This document shows positions 1-8,587 of a DNA stretch of 64,000 nucleotides, piece after piece (within the stretch, counting starts at the first letter, position 1; every line of letters starts with the position of its first letter). Below the pieces are notes generated by a model, which was given only the letters and a program-made list of their open reading frames with translations, ran no database searches and was not told the origin of the DNA. The DNA is taken from positions 86,868-150,867 of the forward strand of contig NZ_JAPVLU010000004.1 in NCBI RefSeq assembly GCF_027158205.1, in the 5' to 3' direction. The stretch is from Streptomyces sp. H39-S7 (GTDB lineage Bacteria; Actinomycetota; Actinomycetes; Streptomycetales; Streptomycetaceae). The position numbers and the translations under genes were made by a program.

Positions 1-33
1 GGGGGGGGGGGCGGGGGGGCGCCCCCCCCCCCC
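1..33. repeat. G-tract followed by C-tract at the window edge
   Basis: The first 33 bases are almost pure G and then pure C, so the two halves can pair as a hairpin. It may be a real terminator-like hairpin between genes, or a sequencing or assembly artefact at a contig edge. The sequence alone cannot decide. Confidence 0.6.
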
Positions 34-39
34 ACGCCC

Positions 40-846
40 GTGGACTACATTCTCTGCATGCCCGCAGTCTCCCGCCGTGCCCGAGTCCTTGCCCTTTGCG
101 CGACGCTGGTGGCAGCGCTGCTGGCCGTCGCGGCGTTCGCGCCGCTCCCGGTGTCGATCGTGGTTCCGGGGATGACGGCGGACGTGCTCGGCGCGGACAA
201 GGGCCGTCAGGTGATCACCATCACCGGCACCCCGACCCGGACCACCAGCGGGCAGCTGCGGATGACCACGATCGCCGCGACCCAGCCGAATGCGTCGATC
301 CACCTCTCCGAGGTGCTCGACGCCTGGTTCGCGACCGACCAGGCGGCGATGCCGCGCGGCGCGGTCTACCCCAGCGGCGGCTCGGTCCAGGAGATCGAGC
401 AGCACAACGCGCAGGAGATGACCGACTCGCAGAACGCGGCCACCGGCGCGGCCCTCAAGCACCTCGGGCTGTCGCCCTCGAAGGTCAAGGTCGAACTGCA
501 CCTCGCGGACGTGGGCGGCCCGAGCGCCGGACTGATGTTCAGCCTCGGCATCATCGACAAGATCGACGGCAACGGCCGCGGCGGTGACCTCACCGGCGGC
601 CGCACCGTCGCCGGCACCGGGACCATCACCGCCGACGGCAAGGTCGGCGCGGTCGGCGGCGTCCCCCTGAAGGAACAGGCGGCCAAGCGCGACGGCGCCA
701 CCGTCTTCCTGGTCCCCAAGGGCGAGTGCTCCGACGCCCAGGCGGAACTCCCCTCCGGCCTCCGCCTGGTCCCGGTCACCGACCTGGACAGTGCCCTGGC
801 GGCCCTGTCCGCGATCAACACGGGCGGCAAGGTCCCCAGCTGCTGA
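40..846 (+). CDS. Lon-like (S16 family) serine peptidase, YlbL type, short form
   Basis: This is a 262-268 aa protein with a hydrophobic N-terminal segment that is probably a membrane anchor or signal. A C-terminal Lon-type proteolytic domain follows. The Ser-Lys dyad is visible: Ser in the GGPSAGLMF motif (codon 523-525) and Lys in the GAVGGVPLKEQA motif (codon 670-672). YlbL-type proteins usually carry a PDZ domain between anchor and peptidase. I cannot recognise a convincing PDZ here, so this is a short version. The start is uncertain: GTG at 40 and ATG at 58 are both in frame, neither has a clear ribosome binding site, and the window begins just upstream. It is tail-to-tail with the MFS gene, which ends 3 bases further on. 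The likely role is membrane-associated proteolysis; the substrate is unknown. Confidence 0.8.
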   Translation: MDYILCMPAVSRRARVLALCATLVAALLAVAAFAPLPVSIVVPGMTADVLGADKGRQVITITGTPTRTTSGQLRMTTIAATQPNASIHLSEVLDAWFATDQAAMPRGAVYPSGGSVQEIEQHNAQEMTDSQNAATGAALKHLGLSPSKVKVELHLADVGGPSAGLMFSLGIIDKIDGNGRGGDLTGGRTVAGTGTITADGKVGAVGGVPLKEQAAKRDGATVFLVPKGECSDAQAELPSGLRLVPVTDLDSALAALSAINTGGKVPSC

Positions 847-849
847 GCG

Positions 850-2130
850 CTACGCGCCGTTGTCCGCCGGTGTGTCGTCCCAGCGGCGGAAGGCGGGCAG
901 CACCAGCGGGCTCAGCGTGGTCACCAGATACAGGGCGCTGACGGCGAGCAGCCCCGCGCGCAGCCCCCCGAACTGGACGACGTAACCGCTGAGCAGGCCG
1001 CCCATCGGTACGGCGACCAGCACCCCGGAGGTCACCGCGCCGAAGACGCGGTTGCGCAGCCGCTCGGGGATCTGCCGGATCAGCACCGTGCCCACGATCG
1101 GGTTGAGCACCCCGGCCGCCAGCCCGCAGACCACCGAGGTGACCACCAGCGGGGACAGGCCCGGGAAGAACGCGGCCACCGCCGTGCGCGGAAAGCCGCA
1201 GACGATGAACGCCCCGATGAACAGAGCGCGTTGCGGCAACCGGTGCCCGACCAGACCGAAGACCAGCGAGCCGGCGAGCGCGGCCCCGGCGAACGCACCG
1301 GCCACCACACCGACCGGCACGGAGCCGCCGAGGTGCTCCCGGGCGTGCACCGGCAGCAGCACCGCGAACCACGCCTGGTCCAGCGCGTTGGTCACCATCA
1401 CCATCACGACGACCGCGAAGAGCAGCCGGGCGTGGCGCAGATACGCGAAGCCCTCCCGCAGCTCGGCGCGGTAACCGCGCAGCGTGGGCCGCCCGGCCAT
1501 CGGCCGTTCCGGTCCCGGCACCCTGGCGCAGGCTCCGATCAGCAGCGCGGAGACGGCGAAGGTCGCCGCGTCCAGCAGCAGGACGTCCGCCGGGCCGACC
1601 GCCGCGATCAGCAGGCCCGCCAGCGGCGCCCCCAGCATCCTGGCGCCGCGCGAAGCGCTCTCGTACGCGCTCATCGCCCGCGGCAGCGTCATCCCGGCCC
1701 GCTCCGCCAGCGCCGGTGTCAGCACCTCCCGTGCCGTCTCGCCGGGCGCGTGGAACAGCCCGGAGACCGCGACGAGCACCAGCAGCTCCCAGAAGGCGAG
1801 CCCGATCGTGAGGTGCAGCAGCGGAATGGCGCCGATCGCCACCGCGCACACCGCGTCGGACACCACACTGCTGAGCCGCTGGCCCAGCCGGTCGATCAGC
1901 GGACCGCCGAGCAGTGCGGCCACCACGACCGGGACCGTCGCGGCGAACGCCACGATTCCGGCCCTGGCCGGGCTGCCGGTGGTCTCCAGCACGAACCAGG
2001 GGACGCCGACGATGGTGAACGAATTGCCGGTGACCGAGACCACGTTGGCGGCGAGCAGTACCGCCAACGGGCGGCGGTCCGGTGCGGACGGCGCCTGAGT
2101 GGCGCCGGTTATCCCGGCTTCGACGGTCAT
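850..2130 (-). CDS. MFS transporter, drug-efflux-like
   Basis: This 426 aa protein has the hydrophobic pattern of a 12-helix major facilitator. An early segment reads AANVVSVTGNSFTIVGVPWF, typical of the MefA/EntS-like branch that exports macrolides or siderophores. It lies 32 bases downstream of an ArsR-type repressor on the same strand and is probably in one operon with it, so expression is likely induced by whatever ligand the repressor binds. The exported substrate cannot be told from sequence. The protein belongs to the cytoplasmic membrane. Confidence 0.85.
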   Translation of the reverse strand: MTVEAGITGATQAPSAPDRRPLAVLLAANVVSVTGNSFTIVGVPWFVLETTGSPARAGIVAFAATVPVVVAALLGGPLIDRLGQRLSSVVSDAVCAVAIGAIPLLHLTIGLAFWELLVLVAVSGLFHAPGETAREVLTPALAERAGMTLPRAMSAYESASRGARMLGAPLAGLLIAAVGPADVLLLDAATFAVSALLIGACARVPGPERPMAGRPTLRGYRAELREGFAYLRHARLLFAVVVMVMVTNALDQAWFAVLLPVHAREHLGGSVPVGVVAGAFAGAALAGSLVFGLVGHRLPQRALFIGAFIVCGFPRTAVAAFFPGLSPLVVTSVVCGLAAGVLNPIVGTVLIRQIPERLRNRVFGAVTSGVLVAVPMGGLLSGYVVQFGGLRAGLLAVSALYLVTTLSPLVLPAFRRWDDTPADNGA

Positions 2131-2162
2131 ACGCGAGCCCCCGTGGCTGGTGTCGGTCGGTG

Positions 2163-2744
2163 TCAGTCGGTTTCGTGCGGGAAGACATGCAGGTGGATCC
2201 GGACCGAGGAGGTTTCCTCCTCGGTGACGGCCTTCTGCCGGTAGCTCTCGATCAACGTGTGCACCTGGGCGGTGAGCTCCTCGGCGAGCTCAGGGGTCAG
2301 GCGCATCGCGAAGTCGCTCATGTCCCAGGCGAGCTGCCACTTCTCGGGCCACTCGTGCATCGTGCCGAGCCAGGTGTCCAGCTGCTGCGCGTGCTGGGTC
2401 GACGCCTCGTGCATGAAGACGCCCATGGCGCCGCGCACCGCGGGGTCCGGGTGCTGCAGGAACTCACCGATGCTGTCCAGCTGGCTGCCCCGGTGCACGG
2501 ACTTCCACCACCGCTCGCGCGCCGTGCCGCGTCCGGGATCGTCCTCGACGAAGCCGTACGCGGCGAGCTGCCGCAGGTGGTAGCTGGTGGCGCCGCTGGA
2601 TTCGCCGAGCCGGTCCGCCAGCCCGGAGGCGGTGGCCGGCCCGTGCGATCGGAGCACGGAGAGCAGTCGCATACGGAGCGGGTGCGCGAGTCCGCGCAGC
2701 GCGCGCGGGTCAAGTCGCCTGACATCGGGCGGGACTTCGGTCAT
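2163..2744 (-). CDS. ArsR-type winged-helix transcriptional regulator
   Basis: This 193 aa protein has a winged helix-turn-helix at about residues 10-75 (LAHPLRMRLLSVLRSHGPAT, then a recognition region ending SYHLRQLAAYGFVED). A C-terminal region of about 110 residues has no recognisable metal-binding cysteine cluster, so it is more likely an organic-ligand or stress regulator than a metal sensor. I chose the ATG at 2744 because the other in-frame ATG at 2762 lies inside a strong inverted repeat that looks like its operator. It is the first gene of a probable two-gene operon with the MFS exporter, which suggests autoregulated control of efflux. Confidence 0.85.
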   Translation of the reverse strand: MTEVPPDVRRLDPRALRGLAHPLRMRLLSVLRSHGPATASGLADRLGESSGATSYHLRQLAAYGFVEDDPGRGTARERWWKSVHRGSQLDSIGEFLQHPDPAVRGAMGVFMHEASTQHAQQLDTWLGTMHEWPEKWQLAWDMSDFAMRLTPELAEELTAQVHTLIESYRQKAVTEEETSSVRIHLHVFPHETD

Positions 2745-2760
2745 GCCCTGCAGCGTAGGC

Positions 2761-2808
2761 ATGCAAAGACTCCATTGCAATGCTTTCTTTGCAAGGGAGT
2801 CTTTGCAT
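2761..2808. promoter_or_regulatory. Inverted-repeat operator upstream of the arsR-MFS operon
   Basis: Perfect 13-base inverted arms lie at 2761-2773 and 2796-2808. Between them is a further TCTTTGCA at 2786-2793. The half-site TGCAAAGA therefore occurs three times: once forward (2762-2769) and twice reversed (2786-2793 and 2800-2807, 14 bases apart). The element sits directly upstream of the regulator start at 2744, as expected for self-repression. Binding is inferred, not shown. Confidence 0.65.
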
Positions 2809-2833
2809 GAGCCGCAGGGGGGACGGGCGGCCT

Positions 2834-3829
2834 TCAGCCCTTCTTGATGAAGCCCTCCGCGATCAGCCAGTCCTTCGCCACGTCGTGGGGGTCCTGGCCG
2901 TCCACGTCCACCCGGGCGTTCAGCTGCTGGGCGATCTGCGTCGTCAGGCGCTTGCTGATGGGGTCCAGCAGGGCGGCGATGGCCGGATAGCGGTCGAAGG
3001 TCTTGCCGTTGATGACGGGGGCGGCGTTGTAGTTCGGGAAGAAGTGCTTGTTGTCGGCCATCGTGTCCAGGTCCATGGCCTTGATGCGCCCGTCGGTGGT
3101 GAAGGCCTCGCCGAGCAGGCAGGTGCCCTTGGCCACCTGGGTGTAGACGATTCCGGCGTCCATCTTCTGGATGTTGGAGGCGGGGATGTGCATCCCGTAC
3201 GCCTTCTGCATGCCGGGCAGCCCGTCGTCGCGCGAGGCGAACTCGTTCTCCACGCACAGCGTCACCGCCGAGGGGTCGGAGTTCGAGAGGGCCGCCACGT
3301 CGGAGAGCGTCTTGAGGTGGTACTTGGCGTTGTTCGCCTGGTTGATGGCGAGGGTGTAGGTGTTGTCGAGGGAGGACGGCGGCAGCCAGACGATGCCGTT
3401 CCTGGCGTCCTCGTCCCGCACCGCCCGCCACTGCGCCAGCGGGTCGGTGATCGGTTCGTCGTGGCCGAGGTAGGTGATCCAGGCGGTGCCGGTGTACTCG
3501 TACATCGCGTCCGCCTGACCGGACTTGATGGCCTCGCGGGCACCGATCGACCCCTGGATGTTGGTGCGGTCCAGCACCTCCGCGCCGGCCGCCTTGAAGG
3601 CCAGGCCGATCATCGAGCCGAGGATGATCTGCTCGCTGAAGTTCTTCGAGGTGACGATGAGCGAGGCGCCTTCGAGGGGCAGGCCCTTGCCGATGGAGCC
3701 CGGGACCACGTCGTCCACCAGCGGACTGCCGCTCTTGAGGCCGCAGCCGCTGAGCACGGCCGTCGCGACGAGCAGCCCGCAGCCCGCCGTCGCCAGGGTG
3801 CGTGCGAACCGGGTGCGTGCGTACCTCAT
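2834..3829 (-). CDS. Glycine betaine/choline-type ABC transporter substrate-binding lipoprotein
   Basis: This is a 331 aa protein. The N-terminus has a signal peptide ending in the lipobox LSGC, so the mature protein should be lipid-anchored outside the membrane. The region SKNFSEQIILGSMI followed by YEYTGTAW is typical of the OpuCC/ProX/OsmF family that binds quaternary ammonium osmolytes such as betaine, choline or carnitine. It is the last gene of a four-gene operon. Its ATG overlaps the stop of the upstream permease by four bases (ATGA), implying translational coupling. The exact ligand cannot be read from the sequence. Confidence 0.9.
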   Translation of the reverse strand: MRYARTRFARTLATAGCGLLVATAVLSGCGLKSGSPLVDDVVPGSIGKGLPLEGASLIVTSKNFSEQIILGSMIGLAFKAAGAEVLDRTNIQGSIGAREAIKSGQADAMYEYTGTAWITYLGHDEPITDPLAQWRAVRDEDARNGIVWLPPSSLDNTYTLAINQANNAKYHLKTLSDVAALSNSDPSAVTLCVENEFASRDDGLPGMQKAYGMHIPASNIQKMDAGIVYTQVAKGTCLLGEAFTTDGRIKAMDLDTMADNKHFFPNYNAAPVINGKTFDRYPAIAALLDPISKRLTTQIAQQLNARVDVDGQDPHDVAKDWLIAEGFIKKG

Positions 3830-4794
3830 GACCCCACCTCCAGGCCGCGCGGCCGCATCAGCTGTTCCGCGACGGACGCGAGCCAGTCCACGGCCAGCGC
3901 GAGGAGCACCGTCAGGATGGAGCCGAGCACCAGCACCGGCATCCGCTGGGTCTGGATACCCGTGGTGATCAGGTCGCCGAGCCCGCCGCCCCCGCCGAAG
4001 GTGGCCAGCGTGGACGTGCCGACGTTGAGGACCAGCGCGGTGCGCACCCCGGCCAGGATCAGCGGTACGGCGAGCGGCAGTTCCACCTTGGCCAGGACGC
4101 CGACCGCCGACATCCCGATGCCGCGCGCCGACTCGACGAGGGTCGGGTCGATGCTCCGCAGCCCCGCCATGGTGTTGGACAGCACCGGCAGCACGGCGTA
4201 GGCGACCATGCCGATGATCGCGGTGCGCGGGCCGATGCCCAGCCAGATGACGAGCAGCGCCAGCAGCCCGATCGCCGGCGTCGCCTGGCCGATGTTGGCC
4301 AGCGCGGTGACGAACGGGGTGGCCCTGCGCAGCTTGCGGCGGGTCAGCGCCGTGCCGAGCGGGATGGCGATGATCAGCACCCAGAAGGTGGAGATCGCGG
4401 TGAGCTTGACACTCTGCCAGAAGCGCAGCTGGACGGTGTCGCCGGCCAGCGCGTTGTGCGCGATCGAGTCGAGGTCGGCGTTGGTGATCCACAGGTAGGT
4501 GGCGCCCAGCGCGGCGGCCAACAGGAGCGGTGTGACCACCAGCTTGGGCCAGCGCAGCCGGCTCCCGGGCCCCTCGTGCGCATGCTGCCCGGTACGCGTC
4601 CCGACGACGTTGGTCACCCCGTCGTCCCCGGCCGCCTCCGGGTCGTCACGGAAGGCGAGACCGCGCACCTCGTGCTCGCCCGAAGGGCGCTCCGAGCGGC
4701 GCTCCGAGCGGCGCTCCGAGTGGCGCTCCGAGCGGCGCTCCGAGCGGCGCTCCGAGTGGCGCTCCGGGCGGCGCTCCGGGCGGCGCGCGCTCAC
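3826..4794 (-). CDS. OpuC-type ABC transporter permease with a repetitive charged N-terminus
   Basis: This 322 aa permease contains a binding-protein-dependent transport domain. It has about six hydrophobic segments and the EAA-like loop ESARGIGMSAVGVLAKVELP. The GTG start at 4794 overlaps the TGA of the upstream ATPase gene (GTGA). The first 80 or so residues are unusual: a run of Ser-Glu-Arg-Arg units encoded by a 12-base tandem repeat, then a charged linker before the first membrane segment (KLVVTPLLLAAALGATYLW). Family members normally begin near the first helix, so the leader is an extra cytoplasmic extension. It pairs with the second permease (6073-6720) to form the channel. Confidence 0.88.
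   Translation of the reverse strand: MSARRPERRPERHSERRSERRSERHSERRSERRSERPSGEHEVRGLAFRDDPEAAGDDGVTNVVGTRTGQHAHEGPGSRLRWPKLVVTPLLLAAALGATYLWITNADLDSIAHNALAGDTVQLRFWQSVKLTAISTFWVLIIAIPLGTALTRRKLRRATPFVTALANIGQATPAIGLLALLVIWLGIGPRTAIIGMVAYAVLPVLSNTMAGLRSIDPTLVESARGIGMSAVGVLAKVELPLAVPLILAGVRTALVLNVGTSTLATFGGGGGLGDLITTGIQTQRMPVLVLGSILTVLLALAVDWLASVAEQLMRPRGLEVGS
4686..4781. repeat. Eight-copy 12-base tandem repeat within a permease gene
   Basis: Units of the form GGCGCTCCGAGC, with small variants, repeat head to tail about eight times. In the minus-strand reading frame they encode repeated SERR, SERH and PERR tetrapeptides in the cytoplasmic N-terminus of the OpuC-type permease. The unit length is a multiple of three, so copy-number changes would keep the frame. 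Confidence 0.85.
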
Positions 4795-6080
4795 GCGTCC
4801 GCCTCCGTCGGCCCCTCCGGGACACGGGAGGCTCCCGCGCCCTCCTGCTCCTTCCGCGTCTGCCGGCCGCGCAGCTCCTCCAGCTCGTGCTGGTGCTCGA
4901 TGGCGGTGAGCCGGTCGGCCTCCAGCATCTCGTGGACGGAGTTCATCAGCGTCTCCATGTCCACCACGCCGATGAACTCGCCACGCCGGCCGGTCACCGC
5001 GACCCGGCCGCCGCTGTCGGTGAGCACCGCCTCCAGCGCGTCGCGCAGCGTCGCGTCCCGCGTCACCGTGTCGTGCACGAGGGTGCCGGCCCGCGCCAGG
5101 GAGCCCTTGGCGCGCATCAGGTCGCCGCGCCGCAGCCACTTGTACGGGCGGCCGCGCTTGTCCAGCAGCAGCAGCTCGTTGGTGGTGGTGTCGCGCAGCC
5201 GGTCGAAGACGGACTGCAGCGGGTCGTCGACGGTCACGGTGGCGAACTCGGCGATCTCCACGTCCCGCACCCGGGTCAGGTTCAGCCGCTTGAGGGCCGC
5301 GCCCGCGCCGACGAAGCCGGAGACGAAGTCGTCCGTGGGATTGGTGAGGATCGCCTCGGGGGTGTCGAACTGGGCGATGTGCGAGTGCTCGCGCAGCACC
5401 GCGATGCGGTCGCCCAGCTTGATGGCCTCGTCGAAGTCGTGGGTGACGAAGACGATCGTCTTGTGCAGCTCGTGCTGCAGCCGGATCAGCTCGTCCTGCA
5501 GGTGGTCGCGGGTGATCGGGTCGACGGCGCCGAACGGCTCGTCCATCAGCAGCACCGGCGGATCGGCCGCCAGGGCGCGCGCGACCCCGACCCGCTGCTG
5601 CTGTCCGCCGGACAGCTGGCGCGGGTAGCGGCCGTGGAACTCGCGCGGGTCCAGGCCCACCAGGTCCAGCATCTCCTCGACGCGGTCCTTCACCCGGGAC
5701 TTCGACCAGCCGACCATCTTGGGGACCAGCGCCACGTTCTCGGCGACCGTCATGTGCGGGAAGAGCCCGGAGGACTGGATCGCGTAGCCGATCTTGCGGC
5801 GCAGTTTGACCGGGTCCATGTCGGTGACGTCCTCGTCGCCGATCCGGATCCGTCCCGAGCTCGGCTCGATCAGCCGGTTGATCATCTTCAGGGTCGTCGA
5901 CTTGCCGCAGCCGGACGGGCCGACGAACACGACGGTCTCGCCCGCCTTGATCTCCATGCTGACGCTGTCCACCGCCGGTTCCGCGCTGCCGGGGTAGCGC
6001 TTGGTGAGGTTCTCCAGCTGGATGGTGGCGCCCGCGACCGAGGCGGGGGCGGTCGACGACCGGTCGGACGGTTCAGACAC
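4791..6080 (-). CDS. opuCA: Osmoprotectant ABC transporter ATP-binding protein with CBS domains
   Basis: This 429 aa protein shows all ABC ATPase motifs: Walker A GPSGCGKST, signature LSGGQQQRVGVARALA, Walker B PVLLMDEPFGAVDP and switch His in FVTHD. After the nucleotide-binding domain come two CBS-like segments (about residues 255-385). In the characterised OpuA transporter such domains sense ionic strength. A charged tail of about 40 residues follows. The gene overlaps the upstream permease by eight bases and the downstream permease by four, so all four genes form one transcription unit. It should energise uptake of betaine, choline or a similar osmolyte. Confidence 0.93.
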   Translation of the reverse strand: MSEPSDRSSTAPASVAGATIQLENLTKRYPGSAEPAVDSVSMEIKAGETVVFVGPSGCGKSTTLKMINRLIEPSSGRIRIGDEDVTDMDPVKLRRKIGYAIQSSGLFPHMTVAENVALVPKMVGWSKSRVKDRVEEMLDLVGLDPREFHGRYPRQLSGGQQQRVGVARALAADPPVLLMDEPFGAVDPITRDHLQDELIRLQHELHKTIVFVTHDFDEAIKLGDRIAVLREHSHIAQFDTPEAILTNPTDDFVSGFVGAGAALKRLNLTRVRDVEIAEFATVTVDDPLQSVFDRLRDTTTNELLLLDKRGRPYKWLRRGDLMRAKGSLARAGTLVHDTVTRDATLRDALEAVLTDSGGRVAVTGRRGEFIGVVDMETLMNSVHEMLEADRLTAIEHQHELEELRGRQTRKEQEGAGASRVPEGPTEADA

Positions 6081-6720
6081 GGATCCCCCTCGGGATGGTC
6101 AGACGGCCCACGACGATGTACGCGGCGTCGAAGAGCAGCGCCAGGATGACGATGCCGAGTGTGCCCGCGAGCACTTGGTTGAGGGCGTTGGCGCTGCCCA
6201 GTGACGCGATGCCGCGGAAGATCTCGTTGCCGAGCCCGGGTCCCGAGGCGTACGCGGCGATGGCCGCGATGCCCATCAGCATCTGCGTGGAGACGCGGAT
6301 GCCGGTCAGGATCGGGGGCCAGGCGAGCGGCAGCTCCACCCTGGCCAGCCGGGTGAACCGGGACATCCCGATGCCCTTGGCCGCGTCCACCAGCGTCGGG
6401 TCGACGCCGCGCAGCCCGACGATGGCGTTGCGCACGATCGGCAGCAGGCCGTACAGCGTCAGCGCGGTGACGGTCGGCGGGACGCCGAGGCCCAGCACCG
6501 GGATCAGCAGGCCGATCAGCGCCAGCGACGGGATGGTGAGGATGGTCGAGGTCGCGGTGACGGCCAGGTTGCCGGCCCATTCGCTGCGGTAGGTCAGGAC
6601 GCCGAGCGCGACGCCGATGACGGTGGCCAGCACCATGCACTGGAAGACGGCGCTGGCGTGCTGGAAGGCGTCGGTCAGCAGCTGCTGGTGCCGGCTCCCG
6701 AGATAGCTCCAGAAACTCAC
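6073..6720 (-). CDS. OpuC-type ABC transporter permease, first gene of the operon
   Basis: This 215 aa integral membrane protein has the transport-system inner membrane component fold: about five to six hydrophobic segments and the loop DAAKGIGMSRFTRLARVELP, closely parallel to the loop in the second permease of the operon. It has the usual length for OpuCB/OpuCD proteins, without the N-terminal extension seen in its partner. It is the promoter-proximal gene. The 45 bases to the Lrp-type regulator gene are short, so the operon promoter may lie there or within the regulator gene. Confidence 0.92.
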   Translation of the reverse strand: MSFWSYLGSRHQQLLTDAFQHASAVFQCMVLATVIGVALGVLTYRSEWAGNLAVTATSTILTIPSLALIGLLIPVLGLGVPPTVTALTLYGLLPIVRNAIVGLRGVDPTLVDAAKGIGMSRFTRLARVELPLAWPPILTGIRVSTQMLMGIAAIAAYASGPGLGNEIFRGIASLGSANALNQVLAGTLGIVILALLFDAAYIVVGRLTIPRGIRV

Positions 6721-6765
6721 CGGCCGGCTCCCTCCCGCTCGCGTCCGCGGGTGCCGTCCGTCATG

Positions 6766-7248
6766 TCACGGGCGGTCCTCCGCGGCCTGTTCGACCAGCG
6801 GGATGATCCGGAGTGGCACCGGATTCTCCATGACGATCGCCGTGGAGGCCCGCACAATGCCATCAAAGCCGACAACCCGGTCGATCACCCGTTGAAGATC
6901 GGCGTTCGAGCGGGCCACCAGCCGGCAGAACATGTCGCCCTGGCCGGTCGTGGTGTGCAGTTCCAGCACCTCCGGCACGCTCGCCAAGTGGGCGCGGACG
7001 TCCACGCCTTGGCCCTGCTTGATCTCCAGCGTCGCGAAAGCCGTCACGGGGTAGCCGAGGGCGGCCGGGTCCACCTGGGGGCCGAACCCCCGGATCACCC
7101 CATTGGCCCGCAGCCGGTCCAGCCGGGCCTGCGCCGTCCCGCGCGCCACACCCAGCCGTCTGGACGCCTCCAGCATCCCGATCCTCGGCTCATCGGCGAG
7201 CAGCTTGATCAGCTGCCCGTCCAGCCCGTCGATCCCCATGACGTCCAC
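6766..7248 (-). CDS. Lrp/AsnC family transcriptional regulator
   Basis: This 160 aa protein has the family architecture. An N-terminal helix-turn-helix (about residues 8-52, DGQLIKLLADEPRIGMLEAS onward) is followed by a C-terminal RAM ligand-binding domain (ATLEIKQGQGVDVRAHLASV and later strands). Its length matches the family. It is transcribed divergently from the 4-hydroxyphenylpyruvate dioxygenase gene with 114 bases between starts. The usual inference is that it controls that gene and itself, perhaps in response to tyrosine or a related amino acid. That ligand is an inference from context only. Confidence 0.9.
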   Translation of the reverse strand: MDVMGIDGLDGQLIKLLADEPRIGMLEASRRLGVARGTAQARLDRLRANGVIRGFGPQVDPAALGYPVTAFATLEIKQGQGVDVRAHLASVPEVLELHTTTGQGDMFCRLVARSNADLQRVIDRVVGFDGIVRASTAIVMENPVPLRIIPLVEQAAEDRP

Positions 7249-7291
7249 CTCCGGTGGTCAGACTGCACAGATTGACCCGTGGTTCCCGCGA

Positions 7292-7316
7292 TTCACTGTG
7301 CTTGTTGTCCAGTGAA
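7292..7316. promoter_or_regulatory. Inverted repeat between the Lrp regulator and hpd, candidate operator
   Basis: Seven-base arms TTCACTG (7292-7298) and CAGTGAA (7310-7316) are separated by 11 bases in the divergent intergenic region. Position and symmetry fit a site for the Lrp-type regulator. No experimental support is visible. Confidence 0.4.
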
Positions 7317-7347
7317 ATCGCCAACTGTTGCGCACTCTGGTCCGTAG

Positions 7348-8508
<1,161 letters not shown>

Positions 8509-8527
8509 GCGACCGGACGGCGACGGT

Positions 8528-8569
8528 GGGCCGTGGCGGGGTGCGGCAGAGCTTCCCCGGCCACGGCCC
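8528..8569 (+). terminator. Hairpin terminator after hpd
   Basis: Ten-base arms at 8528-8537 and 8560-8569 pair perfectly, and an inner GGGG/CCCC pair lengthens the stem. It begins 20 bases after the hpd stop. There is no T-tract, as is common in Streptomyces. Confidence 0.65.
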
Positions 8570-8587
8570 GGATGCCAGTCTGGAACC

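Noticed and set aside
4686..4781. The 12-base repeats as a possible CRISPR array or origin iterons
   Set aside because: Repeats are contiguous without spacers and lie in frame inside a permease gene; no replication gene is near.
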